Below, in pieces: positions 12,205 through 25,172 of a stretch of DNA of 64,000 bases; positions within the stretch are counted from its first letter, which is position 1; every line of letters starts with the position of its first letter. Both the position numbers and the translations under genes were made by a program. The notes below the pieces were generated by a model, which was not told the origin of the DNA, did no database searches, and was given only the letters and a program-made list of their open reading frames with translations. This DNA is from Acanthacorydalis orientalis (taxonomy: Eukaryota > Arthropoda > Insecta > Megaloptera > Corydalidae). Location of the stretch: assembly GCA_034766995.1 (NCBI GenBank), contig CM068314.1, positions 37,114,208-37,178,207 on the forward strand, in the 5' to 3' direction.

Positions 12205-13377
12205 TGTATAATACAATATATATGTATAAGTATTTTTATACTAATTGCTGTAAATAATATTTACAGGTAATACTTTATAAAAAACATTAATATATAACCA
12301 TTACTGAAAAATAATGAGTATTTCTAATAAAATATGTTCCTATGGTATATTATTATAATTTAAAATGTTATATAACAGTAATATTTCAATTTATTAATAG
12401 ATGCAAGAACTACAACCTCGAGTTACTTAATAATATATTAATTCCAGTACAGAAAAACAAGGGTTTTGTAAAATAGATGACATTTATACGAACAAAAATA
12501 AATATTATAAGAAAGTGGGTAGTTAAACAAGAAAATTTCTGAATAGCAATTAGATTTATTAAAAGTAGAAAATGCATATATATTTAAATCTAGCTGCATT
12601 ATTCATCCTGAACTTATCATTTCTGAATATCAGTTCTATATTTTTTAAATAATAACATAAAACCAATGTACACTTATCAACACCTTATACACTCAAGTAA
12701 ATAATCTACCAATTACTTTTAATTACTATTCTACGAAAACATGAACTGATTAGTTTTCAGAAATACACGTTTATTGACAATGACACATATTTGTAAAAAT
12801 TGTTGCGCAATTCTCGTTAACGTTTACGTATATGTATGTATATATATATATATACATATAAATATACACATATAAATATACACATAATAAAAAAGTTTCA
12901 AAATCGGACAATTTAAAATAAAATTAATTTGGGGAGTTATTTAAAAAATATAATCAAAATATATACAGAATGTGTATCACTCAAACCGAGAAAAAATAAA
13001 AAAAAATTATCCAATAGTAGAACCTTAAATTCTGTAGATGACACACATATACACACAGCCACACACACACACGCACACATATATATATATATATATATAT
13101 ATGCATATATACATGTGTATGTATAGAGATAGATATAAAAATCTCACAACAGAATGTATGTATAAACAATATTTAGTGAAATACTTTAATTGGCCATATT
13201 CGTTCATATAGTTTACATAAAATAGCAATGGAGCATATAATTTGGAAACCCTGATTTGATATGATTTGAATTACTTTAAAAACTCTTCTCATAATTTTTT
13301 TTTAGTAAAGTTAGTAGCTTAGTTTTTTTCGAAAATTTTATTTGGTGTATAGACTCTTCTGTTATAATATAGACACA

Positions 13378-13435
<58 letters not shown>

Positions 13436-13925
13436 CGTGTTATTAACAAAAGTCATAAATAGTTAAAAATGGATACATTTTAACAATAAATATAATTTAT
13501 TAATTGAAAATCAAAAATATTTTGCAAATTATATGTAAGATTCTATTTTTTAATAAATAAATACAAAAATAATACAGAGTCACATAATACAATAAATAAT
13601 AATTTTTGAAACTAATTTTAATTGGTTCGGAACTGTTATAAAATATTTATAAAACGATCTTTTAATTTATAGCAATTTTCAAATTTAAAAATTGATATAT
13701 TAAGAAACTTGATAATAGTCCCAGTATAGTTTCGATATTTTTTTAATATTTGTGCCATTTTTATTTTGTTCCTGTCATGTTACTGAAATATTTTTCTTAT
13801 AATTTTTAGCTTGTGGCAATGTAATATTTATTAAATGATAATATTCGACGAAGATATTCAGTAGATTTTGGTACTAATGTACATATTAAAATTCAAGTTG
13901 GTTTCTAAATTAATCTAAAGTAAAA
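10558..13925. other. Intergenic DNA between genes 3 and 4
   Basis: AT-rich. (TA)n tracts at 11424-11456, 11760-11808, 11836-11861, 12136-12186, 13077-13102 (with (AC)n) and 13380-13432. One candidate MITE at 10899-11084. No gene seen. Confidence 0.6.
10899..11084. mobile_element. Candidate MITE with internal hairpin
   Basis: The left end ACAAAGGATGATTTACCTTA and the reverse of the right end, TAGGGTGATTCAATTTAAGC, are imperfect inverted copies. Between them an 11-bp perfect inverted repeat (TTTTAGTTCAA at 10988-10998 and its complement at 11017-11027) forms a hairpin. (TA)n lies directly on both sides, consistent with insertion into TA-rich target. No coding capacity. Confidence 0.4.
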
Positions 13926-14528
13926 TCAAAAATTGTCGTCAACATCAGTTTCTGGAACAACATCGATGATCTAAAATAATAAGATTTAATATTTTTAAAC
14001 ATTACATAGAAATTATTATTATGGAAATATAAAAAAGCAGCATCTTAATTAAAACAATTATTCAGAATTAAAAAAAAAACACTTTTAACATACCGAACTA
14101 AGAACTGGGTTATTATTTTCTTCATTGGAATGATCATAATCAAAGTTTGCGTTATTCGTCAAAACTGGTGAATATAAATCATCTGGTTCGGATAAAGAAT
14201 TACTATAATCTTCCCATTCAGTATCACGTCGTATTCTATCATTAGACAATTGTTGATTAAATGATTGTTCATCAGGTGACTGATGATCGAGGGATTGTTG
14301 ATCGGGTGTTTGTGAATCTAATGATTGATAGTTAGATTTTGCGACTGGTGCGCTTGTAGGCAAGTTAGGACCCCAACTTTTTGCAATAGCATATTTATCG
14401 TCGAAATGATCTAATTTATTAATTACATCATAAATATTAAAATGATGATAATTTCCGTAGCCTCCATAAGGTACCGATTGGCTAATAGCACAGAATGTTG
14501 CCAATACTACGATAGTTTTTGTGTACAT
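13926..14528 (-). CDS. AMP cluster gene 4: short anionic paralogue
   Basis: Exon 1 is 14528-14094; the donor GTATGT follows (14093-14088) and exon 2 is a mini-exon 13970-13926 of 14 codons plus stop (acceptor TTATTTTAG). Phase-0 joining gives 159 residues. The signal peptide starts MYTKTIVVL as in gene 1. The propeptide has three 10-residue repeats (68-77, 78-87, 88-97; each starting QSL or QSF) just before RIRR (98-101). The predicted mature peptide is 58 residues, begins DTEWEDY, and has about 16 Asp/Glu and no Lys or Arg. Its first part aligns loosely with the first mature exon of genes 2 and 3, but the second exon, which carries most of the Gly-rich region in genes 1 and 3, is reduced to 14 codons. 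It may be a truncated or neofunctionalised copy; the open frame and clean splice sites argue against simple decay. A TTTATT poly(A) signal in minus orientation is at 13827. Confidence 0.75.
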
Positions 14529-14570
14529 TTTCTGAAATTATTTTTTACGAACAACAAATTAATGTAATTC

Positions 14571-14619
<49 letters not shown>

Positions 14620-14660
14620 ATATATGTATGGGTATGTGTGCATATTCACGTAGTATTATC

Positions 14661-14696
<36 letters not shown>

Positions 14697-14807
14697 GCCA
14701 CATGATTTCCACACTGCAATTAAACTTAATTTCACAAATTATTTTTCACACCCACCAAAAACCACAAAAAATGATCAAAAATGTTTACGAACTGATTATT
14801 GATCAAC

Positions 14808-14836
14808 ACTGATTGTTGTTAAAAAATATTTTTATA
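14808..14836 (-). promoter_or_regulatory. Gene 4 promoter
   Basis: Minus-strand TATAAA at 14836-14831 is followed by a TCAGT initiator at 14812-14808, about 26 bases apart. A likely 5'UTR intron ends with TTTCAG at 14532, three bases before the ATG; its donor is not clear (a GTAAAC near 14786 is possible). A (TA)n tract at 14574-14616 would lie inside that intron. Confidence 0.5.
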
Positions 14837-14839
14837 CCG

Positions 14840-15172
14840 ATATCCTTATCATCAAAGCAAGAAGATAAAGAAAAATATTTTTTTGATCTGAGTACTTTCG
14901 TGTGGTTAAGCGGATGAGTGAAAGAAATATACAGTTTTTTTGATTAAAATAATGAGTGAAAAATTGATTTGGATAAGTATTTTTAAATTTCATATTTTTA
15001 TATATTTTTTAAATGAATATGTTCTTCATAACATAAATATAACTTTTTCGTAGAGCTTAAATTATTTAACAAATGAACTAAAATATGGAACAAATTAATA
15101 TATTTTTAATACTTTAATTAATATTGATTAATTTTTTAAAAAAAATAGAAAAAAACAATAGTGCACACACAA

Positions 15173-15231
<59 letters not shown>

Positions 15232-15572
15232 AGTGTACGTCTGCTGTGTATATCTATAATAAGAATTTGAATAAAAACTTACTTGTAGAATATAATTTAA
15301 CCACACAATACAAATAATAAACTGTATTGTCCAGTGATGTTCTACATCATTTGTAACTTTATTTTATAGTAATATGCTATCTTATCTCAGTGTACAAACA
15401 AATATAAGTAACAAGGGAAATAACTAAATAAATCCTTAAACATAACTACGAACAGCGAATTACTATCTATAAAAACAAATTAAAACAAGAAAGGGAAAAC
15501 CACAATATATGACACATATATTCACAAGTTCTAAAAATATTTGTTTATAGATTAAATTGATAATATATACAT

Positions 15573-15639
<67 letters not shown>

Positions 15640-16440
15640 GACAGATAATTTTTAGTATAAGTTATACTATTGACCTAGAACATTGATTAAAAATGTAGTT
15701 ATTTAAAAAAATCTCCAGGAAAATGCGTATGAATGATATTTATGTATCAGATATAAAAAAGTTTTCAAAATCATGTTTGTTGCTGACATTATTTGCGCAT
15801 TTACTTAAACATTAAATGTTAAAAACCAAGCACTATACTATATCATATACTAGTTTAACACAACGTAAATAAGTAAATCGGTCTTTTAAGTCAATAAACT
15901 TTTTCTGTTGATAATTTCAGTAAGGTAGCAATAAATTGTTCTATTAATTGCATTGATATTGTCCACCTAAACAGTTTTAGAGTAAGCTAAAACGAAAACG
16001 AGTCAATACGTGTATTAAATGGATTTAAAATTAATATTGTATTATTAATTACAAAAAATGGATGATTTATTCATTTAAACATTTGGTATGGTTCGAAATA
16101 ATAAAAAAGCAAGAATTGCATTTTTAATAGTCAAAATTGTATTAAAAAACGAAATAAAATCAAATAAATAATATACAAAGTGTAGCAAAAAAGAAACAAA
16201 AGTGAAGTTTTAGCTTATATCATATCTTCTGCATAATTAAATAGATTATATGGTAGTTCAGGGTGGTCTTCTTTTCTAATAAATGTTCACATGTTCTAAT
16301 TGAAGAAACAGTGTGTATTAACTCCGACTGTGTAAAACGTGTTTATTGCTCTTATCAAAAAATGTATGTTATAAATTTAGAGCAGTATATTATCATTCAA
16401 AAGTTTAGAATTCTGAAAACTACTATCATAGGTGACGATT
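14840..16440. other. Intergenic DNA between genes 4 and 5, left part
   Basis: AT-rich; (TA)n at 15175-15217 followed by (GT)n, and 15581-15639. No gene seen. Confidence 0.6.
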
Positions 16441-16449
16441 CGTAAATAT

Positions 16450-16860
16450 TTCAGCACGATTGCGAAATAAAAAATAGATTTTCCGGACAACGGTCATTTC
16501 TCATGAACCGAAAAAAACAAGAATTTCGTCACTCTTCAAAGTAAAAACAATTTGATTGTGTTTTTTGACAAATGGTCCACAAAATCCTATGGAATTGTGT
16601 TCACAAAACGTATTCTTCGCTATAAAAAAGCTCATTCTGCATTAGAAGTAAAGAAATTTTTAGACCACCAGCAAATAACAACTACGAAACACTATTCATC
16701 AGATCTCTCCTAAAAATATTTTCTGCAAGAATCAATATTGACGATGTGGAACACAAAAAAAAACAATATACTACCAAACAAGTATACTCGAAAAGGACCT
16801 CTTAAAAAGGTTGAAAACGTGAAAGGTGAAAAAGAAGAAGTAGATTAAAGATTACGAAGA
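16450..16860 (+). mobile_element. Mariner-like transposase fragment
   Basis: A 61-codon open stretch from about 16,539 carries LIVFFD (second catalytic Asp context of mariner), then KAHSALEVKKFL and a degraded HYSSDLS corresponding to the HxPYSPDL block. Flanking sequence is broken by stops. Both ends are eroded and no TIRs were seen. It lies in the divergent space of genes 4 and 5, the same relative place as the 7.3-kb mariner between genes 2 and 3. Confidence 0.6.
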
Positions 16861-17099
16861 TTACTTTAAGGTGCATAAATTTGAATCCTGATTTTATTCA
16901 ATAATGAAAGGTTCACTATCAGTATTATTTCTTTTTTGTTAGACATCATATGAATTCAATACGATAAGAGGATAATATGAAGTAAAAAAGATGATAAAAT
17001 TTGAAACAACGTTAATGTCAAACGTTCTATTAACAACCAATTATCAATCAGTAAATAACTACATTTAACGTATATATAAATAAAGTTGGATTATTTTTT

Positions 17100-17335
<236 letters not shown>

Positions 17336-17435
17336 TGACATGAGTATTAGCAAAAAAATGTGTGAATTGTTTACAAAACTTATTTATATCTGTACAATTT
17401 TATGACTGTAAAAATATGATTAACTGTATATACGT

Positions 17436-17445
17436 ATGAATTCCC
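17436..17445 (-). promoter_or_regulatory. kappaB-like site upstream of gene 5
   Basis: Minus-strand GGGAATTCAT, a good Rel/NF-kappaB half-palindromic match about 110 bases upstream of the TATA box; same core as the gene 1 and gene 3 candidates. Confidence 0.4.
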
Positions 17446-17550
17446 GAAATAAAAATAAAATAAAAAATACATCTGATGACTTTAAAATTCTTGTTATCAA
17501 TGATATTTCTTAGAATGATGTACAATTTCAAGAGAGACTGTAGCGGACTA

Positions 17551-17617
17551 TATAAAATAGGCGAAGAAGATGATTATCATCAGTGTATAAAGAATCATAG
17601 AAAAGACTTCAACAAAA
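17551..17617 (+). promoter_or_regulatory. Gene 5 promoter and 5'UTR exon
   Basis: TATAAA at 17551-17556 and TCAGT at 17580-17584 are 31 bases apart. The inferred leader exon 17582-17617 ends CAAAA before donor GTATGT (17618), like CAAAA/GTAAGA at the gene 3 leader. The 198-base intron contains a (TA)n tract (17726-17783) and ends one base before the ATG. Confidence 0.65.
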
Positions 17618-17723
17618 GTATGTATATTTTGTTAATACTTTTTTTTGTACGACATTTAATAATTAACTTTAATTTTTTATATATGTTTTCCTCTTCGTTT
17701 TAATTTTTTCAATAAATATTTAA

Positions 17724-17786
<63 letters not shown>

Positions 17787-17816
17787 CATATTTACTTTTA
17801 TATGCTTAATTTTAGA

Positions 17817-18112
17817 ATGTACATGAAAATTATTCTTACAATTGCATTTTCAATGCTCTTTTTTGAGCTGAGAAACTGCCAAGAACAAAAACCTAGCCTA
17901 ACAAATATGTATAGAAATGATGTGATTGTTGGACCGAATGGTTTGATCCACCCATATAATTCACAACTTTATCAGATTTTTAAAAGACAGCGCCGTGATG
18001 CTCACAACTGGGATAATTCGCGAAGAGTATATCATTATGAACCACCAAGAAATTCATATAGACAAGGTGCTGATTGTGACCGATATTTAGATACGTTTTC
18101 ATCACATGTAAG

Positions 18113-18166
<54 letters not shown>

Positions 18167-18801
18167 TCGATTTAAACTTAGTTTTGATTTTGAAAAAAAT
18201 ACTTTTAAGTACATGTACTTATTTTTGTAAAATTTTACATAAAAAAATAGTTCAAATAATTAAATGGCAATAGTATAACATAACAAAAATTATAATCAAT
18301 TTTAATTTGTTCTATAAGAATCCTGTAGATTACGAGCGATCGTATGCGTAACTTACAGTCTTAGCATAGAATAATGAACAAGTACACAGGAAAACAACAT
18401 ATTAAAGATAAACTTAATAGTTGAAATTAAGTTTTAAAATCTCGAAAAATGTCTTGATAACTGATTTAATAATACAATAATACTTTCATAACAAAGTACA
18501 TGTATTATTCACAAATCTATTTTTTTAAAAACTTCATCTGAGCCGAATGCCGTGTTTACAGTGAAAAAACACGATTAATTGAGTCGATGTTTCCAATTCA
18601 AACATCTAAATGTTCAACTTAACATTTTTTCTTTTATAGTATCCTACTGCAGTTGCGCCAAACTCAAATAAAATTGGCAGATCGGCTTCAGATGCAGGAT
18701 ATTATAGACAAATACCGAGAGGAATTCAAAGACAGCAGAACGGTGGTCGTGGAGGAATTCGAAATTCTGGATCAATTAGTGAATCATTTCCTTTATGGTA
18801 A
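17817..18801 (+). CDS. AMP cluster gene 5: short Gly/Arg-tailed paralogue
   Basis: Exons 17817-18107 and 18640-18801 join in phase 0 (donor GTAAGT at 18108, acceptor TTTTATAG ending 18639), giving 150 residues. The start MYMKII follows a TTTTAG acceptor ending at 17815, so upstream in-frame codons through the (TA)n tract are intronic. The signal peptide ends near C21, the propeptide ends RQRR (57-60), and the mature part is 90 residues starting DAHNWDN. Exon 2 encodes a basic tail containing QQNGGRGGIRNSG and ends SFPLW. Net charge is slightly positive. A single Cys (87) is unpaired within the mature chain. Similarity to genes 1 and 3 is weak, so membership rests on layout: signal, RxRR, phase-0 intron, 5'UTR intron and genomic position. 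The coding intron contains (TA)n at 18115-18161. AATAAA occurs at 19194. Confidence 0.75.
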
Positions 18802-18913
18802 AATGAACATAGAAAACACGTCCTCATTAATTCCATATAAAAATCTAAACAAGATAAAAACTTAATCGCCAATTAATAATTTTTGAAGAGCTTTCATGAA
18901 AACCAAATGTATA

Positions 18914-18953
<40 letters not shown>

Positions 18954-19299
18954 TACTGCAAGACTATGTACTATTATTATTATGTACCATTATGTACCGT
19001 AAGATAATGTACTATTACTATTGTAAAACTTATAAAATGTAGTAATCTATAAGGGCACCAACATTGATATTATTTAATTTTGACTGAGTAATAATATTTA
19101 TAGATATTTCGATAATGAGACTTTTATACATTATTTATTTACAATTTTTATAATTTTTTTACAATACTTTATTATAAATAAATTATTTTGTGCAATAAAC
19201 ATATTTTTATTATTTATTATTTTTATTACACTCCTAAAGACAACAATTTCAGTACAATTAGATATAGAATACATACCCACATATAAAAACACAACGCAC

Positions 19300-19332
<33 letters not shown>

Positions 19333-19782
19333 CATACACTGAGTTACTAGATAGCTCATACTTTATATATAAAGACACATCCATACTGCTATCCTCCGGG
19401 AATGTTTACATGGGAAATGCATTTTAATATTTAATATTAATTGATCGTTTGATACCAAACGAAACACATGAGTATGTTGACTTTCTATGAAGAACGAACA
19501 TTATTGAACAAATAAATTATTATTAACGTGTATTATATTCAGGAAACAATTTCTTTTAATCAGTCAATATAACTGCGTGAATTTCTGGCGTTCAGTATAA
19601 TAAATCCATGTCCAACTGAGAGACTGTACTTCTATGTTAAAATACGTGACTGACATATCAGTGAAATGTTAACGTATGAACTGTAGATAATTTTATAAAT
19701 TGCAAATATACTTCATACGTTTATGATAACCCTACGGAACTTCACTTGTCTGGATTGTGTGTTTATATTTCTTTTTTTAATT

Positions 19783-19834
<52 letters not shown>

Positions 19835-20999
19835 TTTATAGTATTATTATCCATATATACCATATGTTCTCATAATATATTTTTTTAATAACGATGTGTC
19901 GTTACTACCGTACGCTATTATTTAAACAACGACAATAACCATATAAAACGTATATTTGTATATGTTTTATTGTTGACCTCAGCAAGAATGATTTATTAAG
20001 CTTAATAACTTTATATCTTGTTATATTTTATACTCGCTAATACAAAAATAAATCTATTTAGCTTGGCGAAAAGTGTTAAGTATCGCAAATTAACCCTGTG
20101 CACCATACGTACATATACGCCAGTGTAACGATATTAATTAAAGTAATTTGACCACCACATAGAAACACATTTGTATCAAATAAAAAAGGTTGGCCGAAAA
20201 AAAGGTCAATTTTACAAGCGTCCCTCGCATACATGAATAACATTAAATGATATATTATAGTCAAATTATATTACAATAAACGCGTGAGACTGTTGAAACC
20301 CGGCGGCAAAGAATCGCTATACCATAAAAATTAAGCGAAGAGAGAAATTTTAATTAAGCGTATATGTTCACATAATGGACATTGTTTACAAACAACGTTT
20401 TCTCCCATCTCTATTTACATACCCCAATGCACAAAGCATTCAAAAAGTATATTAATTTTTATACTCCCTATCCATTCCGCTCACCATTTCAGTATCATAC
20501 TGTTTCATACCGTTTCATACTTTTATATAAAACACACGCAGAATCTCGCATCGTAACACGATTAAAAAATATATAAATTCTAACATTTTCCGTGTAGAGA
20601 ACAAAACCATCTTCCCCTCCGCATAACGTTGCCTCGCGCCCAATTTTGGATGAAAAGCGTGCACGGCACACACGAATGTGTATGAACATAATAGAGTACC
20701 GGGCATTGTTTTTTGGAAAATTACTGTTGACGATGTGTGTTAACCTTTGTACTCATTTAGGCTTGCAGTCGGTCGGTCGCGAGATGGTGTTATTACACAT
20801 GCGGGAATTGTTGAATATGTTTTTCAAACATATATAAATATTTTTAGTCCTTTTGTTAGAAAATTAGGAAAGTTCAAAAATAAACATTTTAGGGTATGTT
20901 GAAAAGTATGCGAATTTGTAAAAAAATTATACGTGTGTATATAATAAAAAAATCATAAAATCAGAATTGTTAATTGCAAATTCTGGTGGCTTATTCATA

Positions 21000-21069
<70 letters not shown>

Positions 21070-21219
21070 AATGCCTTGCCGATATATACAAAAGTATAGT
21101 CAATATCAAAGTAAAACTATTGGAAACACATTAATTAGCACGTAAATTCATTTAATTAAATGAATTATAGTATATATTTAATAATAAAATAATAAGTGAC
21201 AAAAACATATGACTTGTTA

Positions 21220-21260
<41 letters not shown>

Positions 21261-21290
21261 ATAGCAGGTTGTATTGAAATCCGCTGTTCA
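18802..21290. other. Intergenic DNA downstream of gene 5
   Basis: AT-rich, no gene recognised. (TA)n at 18917-18951, 19300-19330, 19787-19815 followed by (GT)n, 21003-21067 and 21224-21253. The 20,280-20,830 part has more GC but only short overlapping frames without recognisable products. Confidence 0.55.
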
Positions 21291-21434
21291 CGTGTCGATG
21301 GCTCTAGATACGTATGCTGTGGACAGTGACAGATGTCTTTTAAATCATTTTGAAGTGTGAATATTTACCATTAAAATTCAGTCATCAGACGCCATCTTTT
21401 GTTTACACAAGTGTTTTTTTATGATAGAATTAAA

Positions 21435-22353
21435 ATGGAACGCGATAAGTCGTTTTTTCCAATATGTACTACACTACACTATACTACTTTGATTTGAAAA
21501 AAAGTGTAGCTGAAGCTCATCGATTGCTTGCGAAAACTTATAATCTGAATCTTCTCCATCCGAAATAGTATGTAGAGATTGGATTCGACAATTCAAAAGT
21601 GGTGATTGTAATGTGCACGACAAACAACAGCTATGTCAATCGAAAAAATTCAAAGATGAACAACTGCAAGCTTTATTGGAAGAAAACCCTGCTCAAACAC
21701 TCAAAGAATTAGCTCAATAGCTCATAGTCGATAAATCAACCATTTGACGATACTTACAAGCCATGGGAAAGATCCAGAAAGAACGGAAATGGATGCCATA
21801 TGAATTGACCGAAAATGTTACTGATAATTGTTTAAACATCTCGATTTCTTTGTTTGCAATGCATAAAAAGAAGACTTTCTTGTGGCGTATAGTGACCGGC
21901 CATGAAAAATGAATCTATTTCGACAAAACACAAGAAATCATGGAGTGATCTTAGCCAACCATCAACGCCGACACCAAAGTGAATAATTGAATTGAATAGC
22001 GATAATTTGATGCAAAAACGATCATCAATTGCACCAAATCGCCAAAAAGTGATTCTTCTCTATAACAACGCTCGACCCCATGTTGCTATAGCCTGTAAGC
22101 ACACACTGAAGAAACTAGAATGGAAGGTTCTTCCGCACTCAGCGTATTCTCCGGACCGGGTCCTAAGTGATTACCATCTCTTCCGATCGATGCAACACTT
22201 TTGGAAGATACACATTTCCATAACTATGGAGAAGTAGAAAATTGGGTTGCTGAATAATTGGCTCAAAAGATAGACCATTCTTCCGTTGCGGAAATCAACT
22301 TCAGCCAGAAAAGTGGAAAAGTCATAGCTTCCGAGGGTAAATACTTTGATTAA
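21435..22353 (+). mobile_element. Degenerate mariner transposase (second lineage)
   Basis: From ATG 21435 to stop 22353, with several frameshifts and stops, conserved mariner blocks appear in order: KSVAEAHRLLAKTYN, a GDCNVHDKQ-like linker, LKELAQ and GKIQKERKWMPYEL, WRIVTGHEK, LLYNNARPHVA, WKVLPHSAYSPD, SDYHLFRSMQH, and KVIASEGKYFD at the end. The catalytic HDNARPH block is NNARPH, so a catalytic Asp is also lost. Blocks differ from the 7.3-kb copy (SDYHLFRSM against FWLFPKVK), so it is a different mariner lineage. Confidence 0.85.
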
Positions 22354-22370
22354 TGTATTCATACATTTTG

Positions 22371-22371
<1 letters not shown>

Positions 22372-22421
<50 letters not shown>
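22372..22421. repeat. (TA)n tract at mariner 3' end
   Basis: About 50 bases of pure (TA)n starting 18 bases after the mariner stop codon; possibly grown from the TA target duplication. Confidence 0.9.
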
Positions 22422-22425
<4 letters not shown>

Positions 22426-22578
22426 TGAAATTACTTAAGTGAGAAGCAAAAATAATACAATTACGTAGTAAAAAAATCTCTCTATTTTCATATTTTTAAT
22501 ATAATGCATATATTAGGGCAGTTTGGAAATTAACTTGGTTCGGTATTAAAGACAACAGCTTTAATTTCAAAGTATACT

Positions 22579-22760
22579 TTATTTTTCAACATAATCCACT
22601 GGAAGTTAAACGCTCTTGACCCAACGTTTTTCTACACTCGCAATTCTCTTTTGGAAATGAGTTTTTTTGCGGTCCTTAAAATAGAATTTTGTTCTTCGCG
22701 GTCCATTTGCGGCCTCTATCGCCTCTTCAGTCGACCTAAATCGCTTTCTAGCCAGTTCGC
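22579..22760 (-). mobile_element. Mariner transposase C-terminal fragment
   Basis: Minus-strand translation gives RKRFRSTEEAIEAA, then HFQKRIASVEKRWVKSV and VDYVEK before a stop at 22581-22579, matching the C-terminal end of mariner transposases (pattern KRWxKCIxLxGDYVEK). The remainder is missing. It lies close to, but in opposite orientation to, the 21.4-kb copy and belongs to another lineage. Confidence 0.6.
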
Positions 22761-22959
22761 TGTTTTCCCATTCAAAAAAAAGAACAGAATTACACTTCGA
22801 ATTTCAATTTTATCCAATTTATACTTTCGCACAAAACGCTTGTATTGAAACAACTGTTAAACGAGGAATTAATGATAAACGAAGAATTAATACGCAATGA
22901 CTAACAACTTCGCATGCGTTACTAAAAGGGATAGAACTGTATGAAAACATATACAGATG

Positions 22960-23172
22960 TCCCACTCTCCTTCAACGAGTACACGAACCACGTTACTCTC
23001 AAACCACCCTCGTAGATATTAAAACATTTTTGTATATTATTGTATGCGAAACATATTATATTAATAACATAACTCTTAAATAAAAAGTACTGTTTGCATT
23101 TACATAAAAAATATTTAATAAAAATAATATATATATATACATATGTATGTATGTATGTATATATATATATAC

Positions 23173-23220
<48 letters not shown>

Positions 23221-24201
23221 TAAGTCTATAGTGAAAAAGTCCAGCTCAAGAGTTGAACCCTGATTCCTTAAGAATTCGTACCAATTGTTTTTCGTGACAA
23301 AGCTGTTAACCCTGTACACAACCCTCTTTTTCTCAGAGGAATAACGATCTGCTGTCGAGATCTACTCTCCTTGAGGAATAATCGTTCGTGGAAATCGTTT
23401 TACTAATGAAAGATAATGTATCAGTAATTGATTGTATTTTGTTTTTCATTTAGTTAACCACCTTTAAATTTTCATGTGTATGTGTATTACATTTATTAAA
23501 TTATTTTAATCATGATATCTATCTATCTATCTATATATATATATATATATATATATGCGTGTATGTGTGTCTATACTTATTTTTGATATTATTATATATA
23601 TTTACTCTATGTGTAATAGTTAGATTTAATATTTACAATTTATAATATTTGCAAAAATGATTCCTGTACCTAACCTTCATCATAATATTTACATGTCTAT
23701 ATTCAAAAAGGAAATAATTCACAAATATACCAAGGAGTAAAAACTATAGTCCTAACACTTACATACTGAAATATTTCAATCAGAAAACAAAACAGTTATT
23801 CTGAAAACTAAGCTTTCATTTCGAATTTTTTGAAACAAATTCAGTGCGATTGCATGAAACTTACTATTAGTATTTTTCTCCTTTTTCACTATTTGTCAAT
23901 CTTAGTTTATAAGATTTTTAATCACATATACATAACTGAATTTCAAAAACATTAAATATATGATTCCTATTTAAATAATGCATATAATTCAATTTATAAA
24001 ATAATAATTCCGTTTAAGATATGAACATACACATATTGTATGCAAAACAAATATAATATTTGTGTTAAAATTAAATCTAAACAAAAAAATTATCTCGATT
24101 ATTACACACGTAATTTGGTATTTGCAAAAATTCAAACATAGTTTGAAAACTTTAGTTTTTCATTTTTTTTTCTATTTTATCAATGTAATAAAATAATCTA
24201 T

Positions 24202-24244
<43 letters not shown>

Positions 24245-24369
24245 TACTTAAATACCAATTATAATTATCAAATAATCCCCAAACAGTTACATAACAATTA
24301 TTATAAAGTTATAACGACCTCAAATATTAGTAATAGAATTGAAGATATCGATATATATCAATAAAATAA

Positions 24370-24419
<50 letters not shown>

Positions 24420-25113
24420 TGAAATAAAATTATAGTATATGACAAAAATATAATATTTTTATGAATAAACAAAACATACAAAAATACGCGATGAATTGCA
24501 TTTTTTTAAGTATTGTATATCGAAAAAGTACTTTGCAAACAATTAAAATAATAATTAACAAAAATACTTATACACTTCACTTTTGCATACTGCACTTTTG
24601 CATCCATTATTAATCTTTATTATGAGATTTAATACCTATTCTGATGACTAATAAAAATCATTTTTATTTACTGTTTTTAATCATTCCATACTTGTAATTA
24701 CTATTTTATATGCAAATATTTCTTTTTATTCTCATTAAGTATAGGTACATCATGTAGTATTTAATATATAAATAAGAAATATCTTCATATAAAATCACTA
24801 TAAACATATTTGAATAGATTTTTAAATGTATCGTAATATTTCATGTATACTTCTTTCGTTTCTACAAATATCATCTACATTCAAAATTTAGAATATTTAT
24901 ACATGTTAATAAAATTATAACATTAAACAAAAAGAATCACATTTTGATAATTTTATACTCAAACCACAAAACATGATAAACAAGTTGAAAATACTGAGAA
25001 CCACTAAACCAATCCTTACTCAGAATGTTTAATCGTTTATAAATAGTTATTTAATCATTATTTTTCAAATATTATCGTTTATTAAACTTCTATAAATTTA
25101 CTTTTAAAATTAC

Positions 25114-25172
<59 letters not shown>

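Noticed and set aside
16263..16445. 60-codon frame with several Cys
   Set aside because: No signal peptide, promoter or homology; lies at the edge of the mariner fragment.
17476..17703. 75-codon frame with Cys residues upstream of gene 5
   Set aside because: It spans the TATA box, initiator and leader exon of gene 5, with a donor at 17618; better explained as promoter and UTR.
18653..18865. 70-codon frame beginning MRQTQIK overlapping gene 5 exon 2
   Set aside because: It is out of frame with the spliced gene 5 reading, which continues the preproprotein in phase 0 and stops at 18801.
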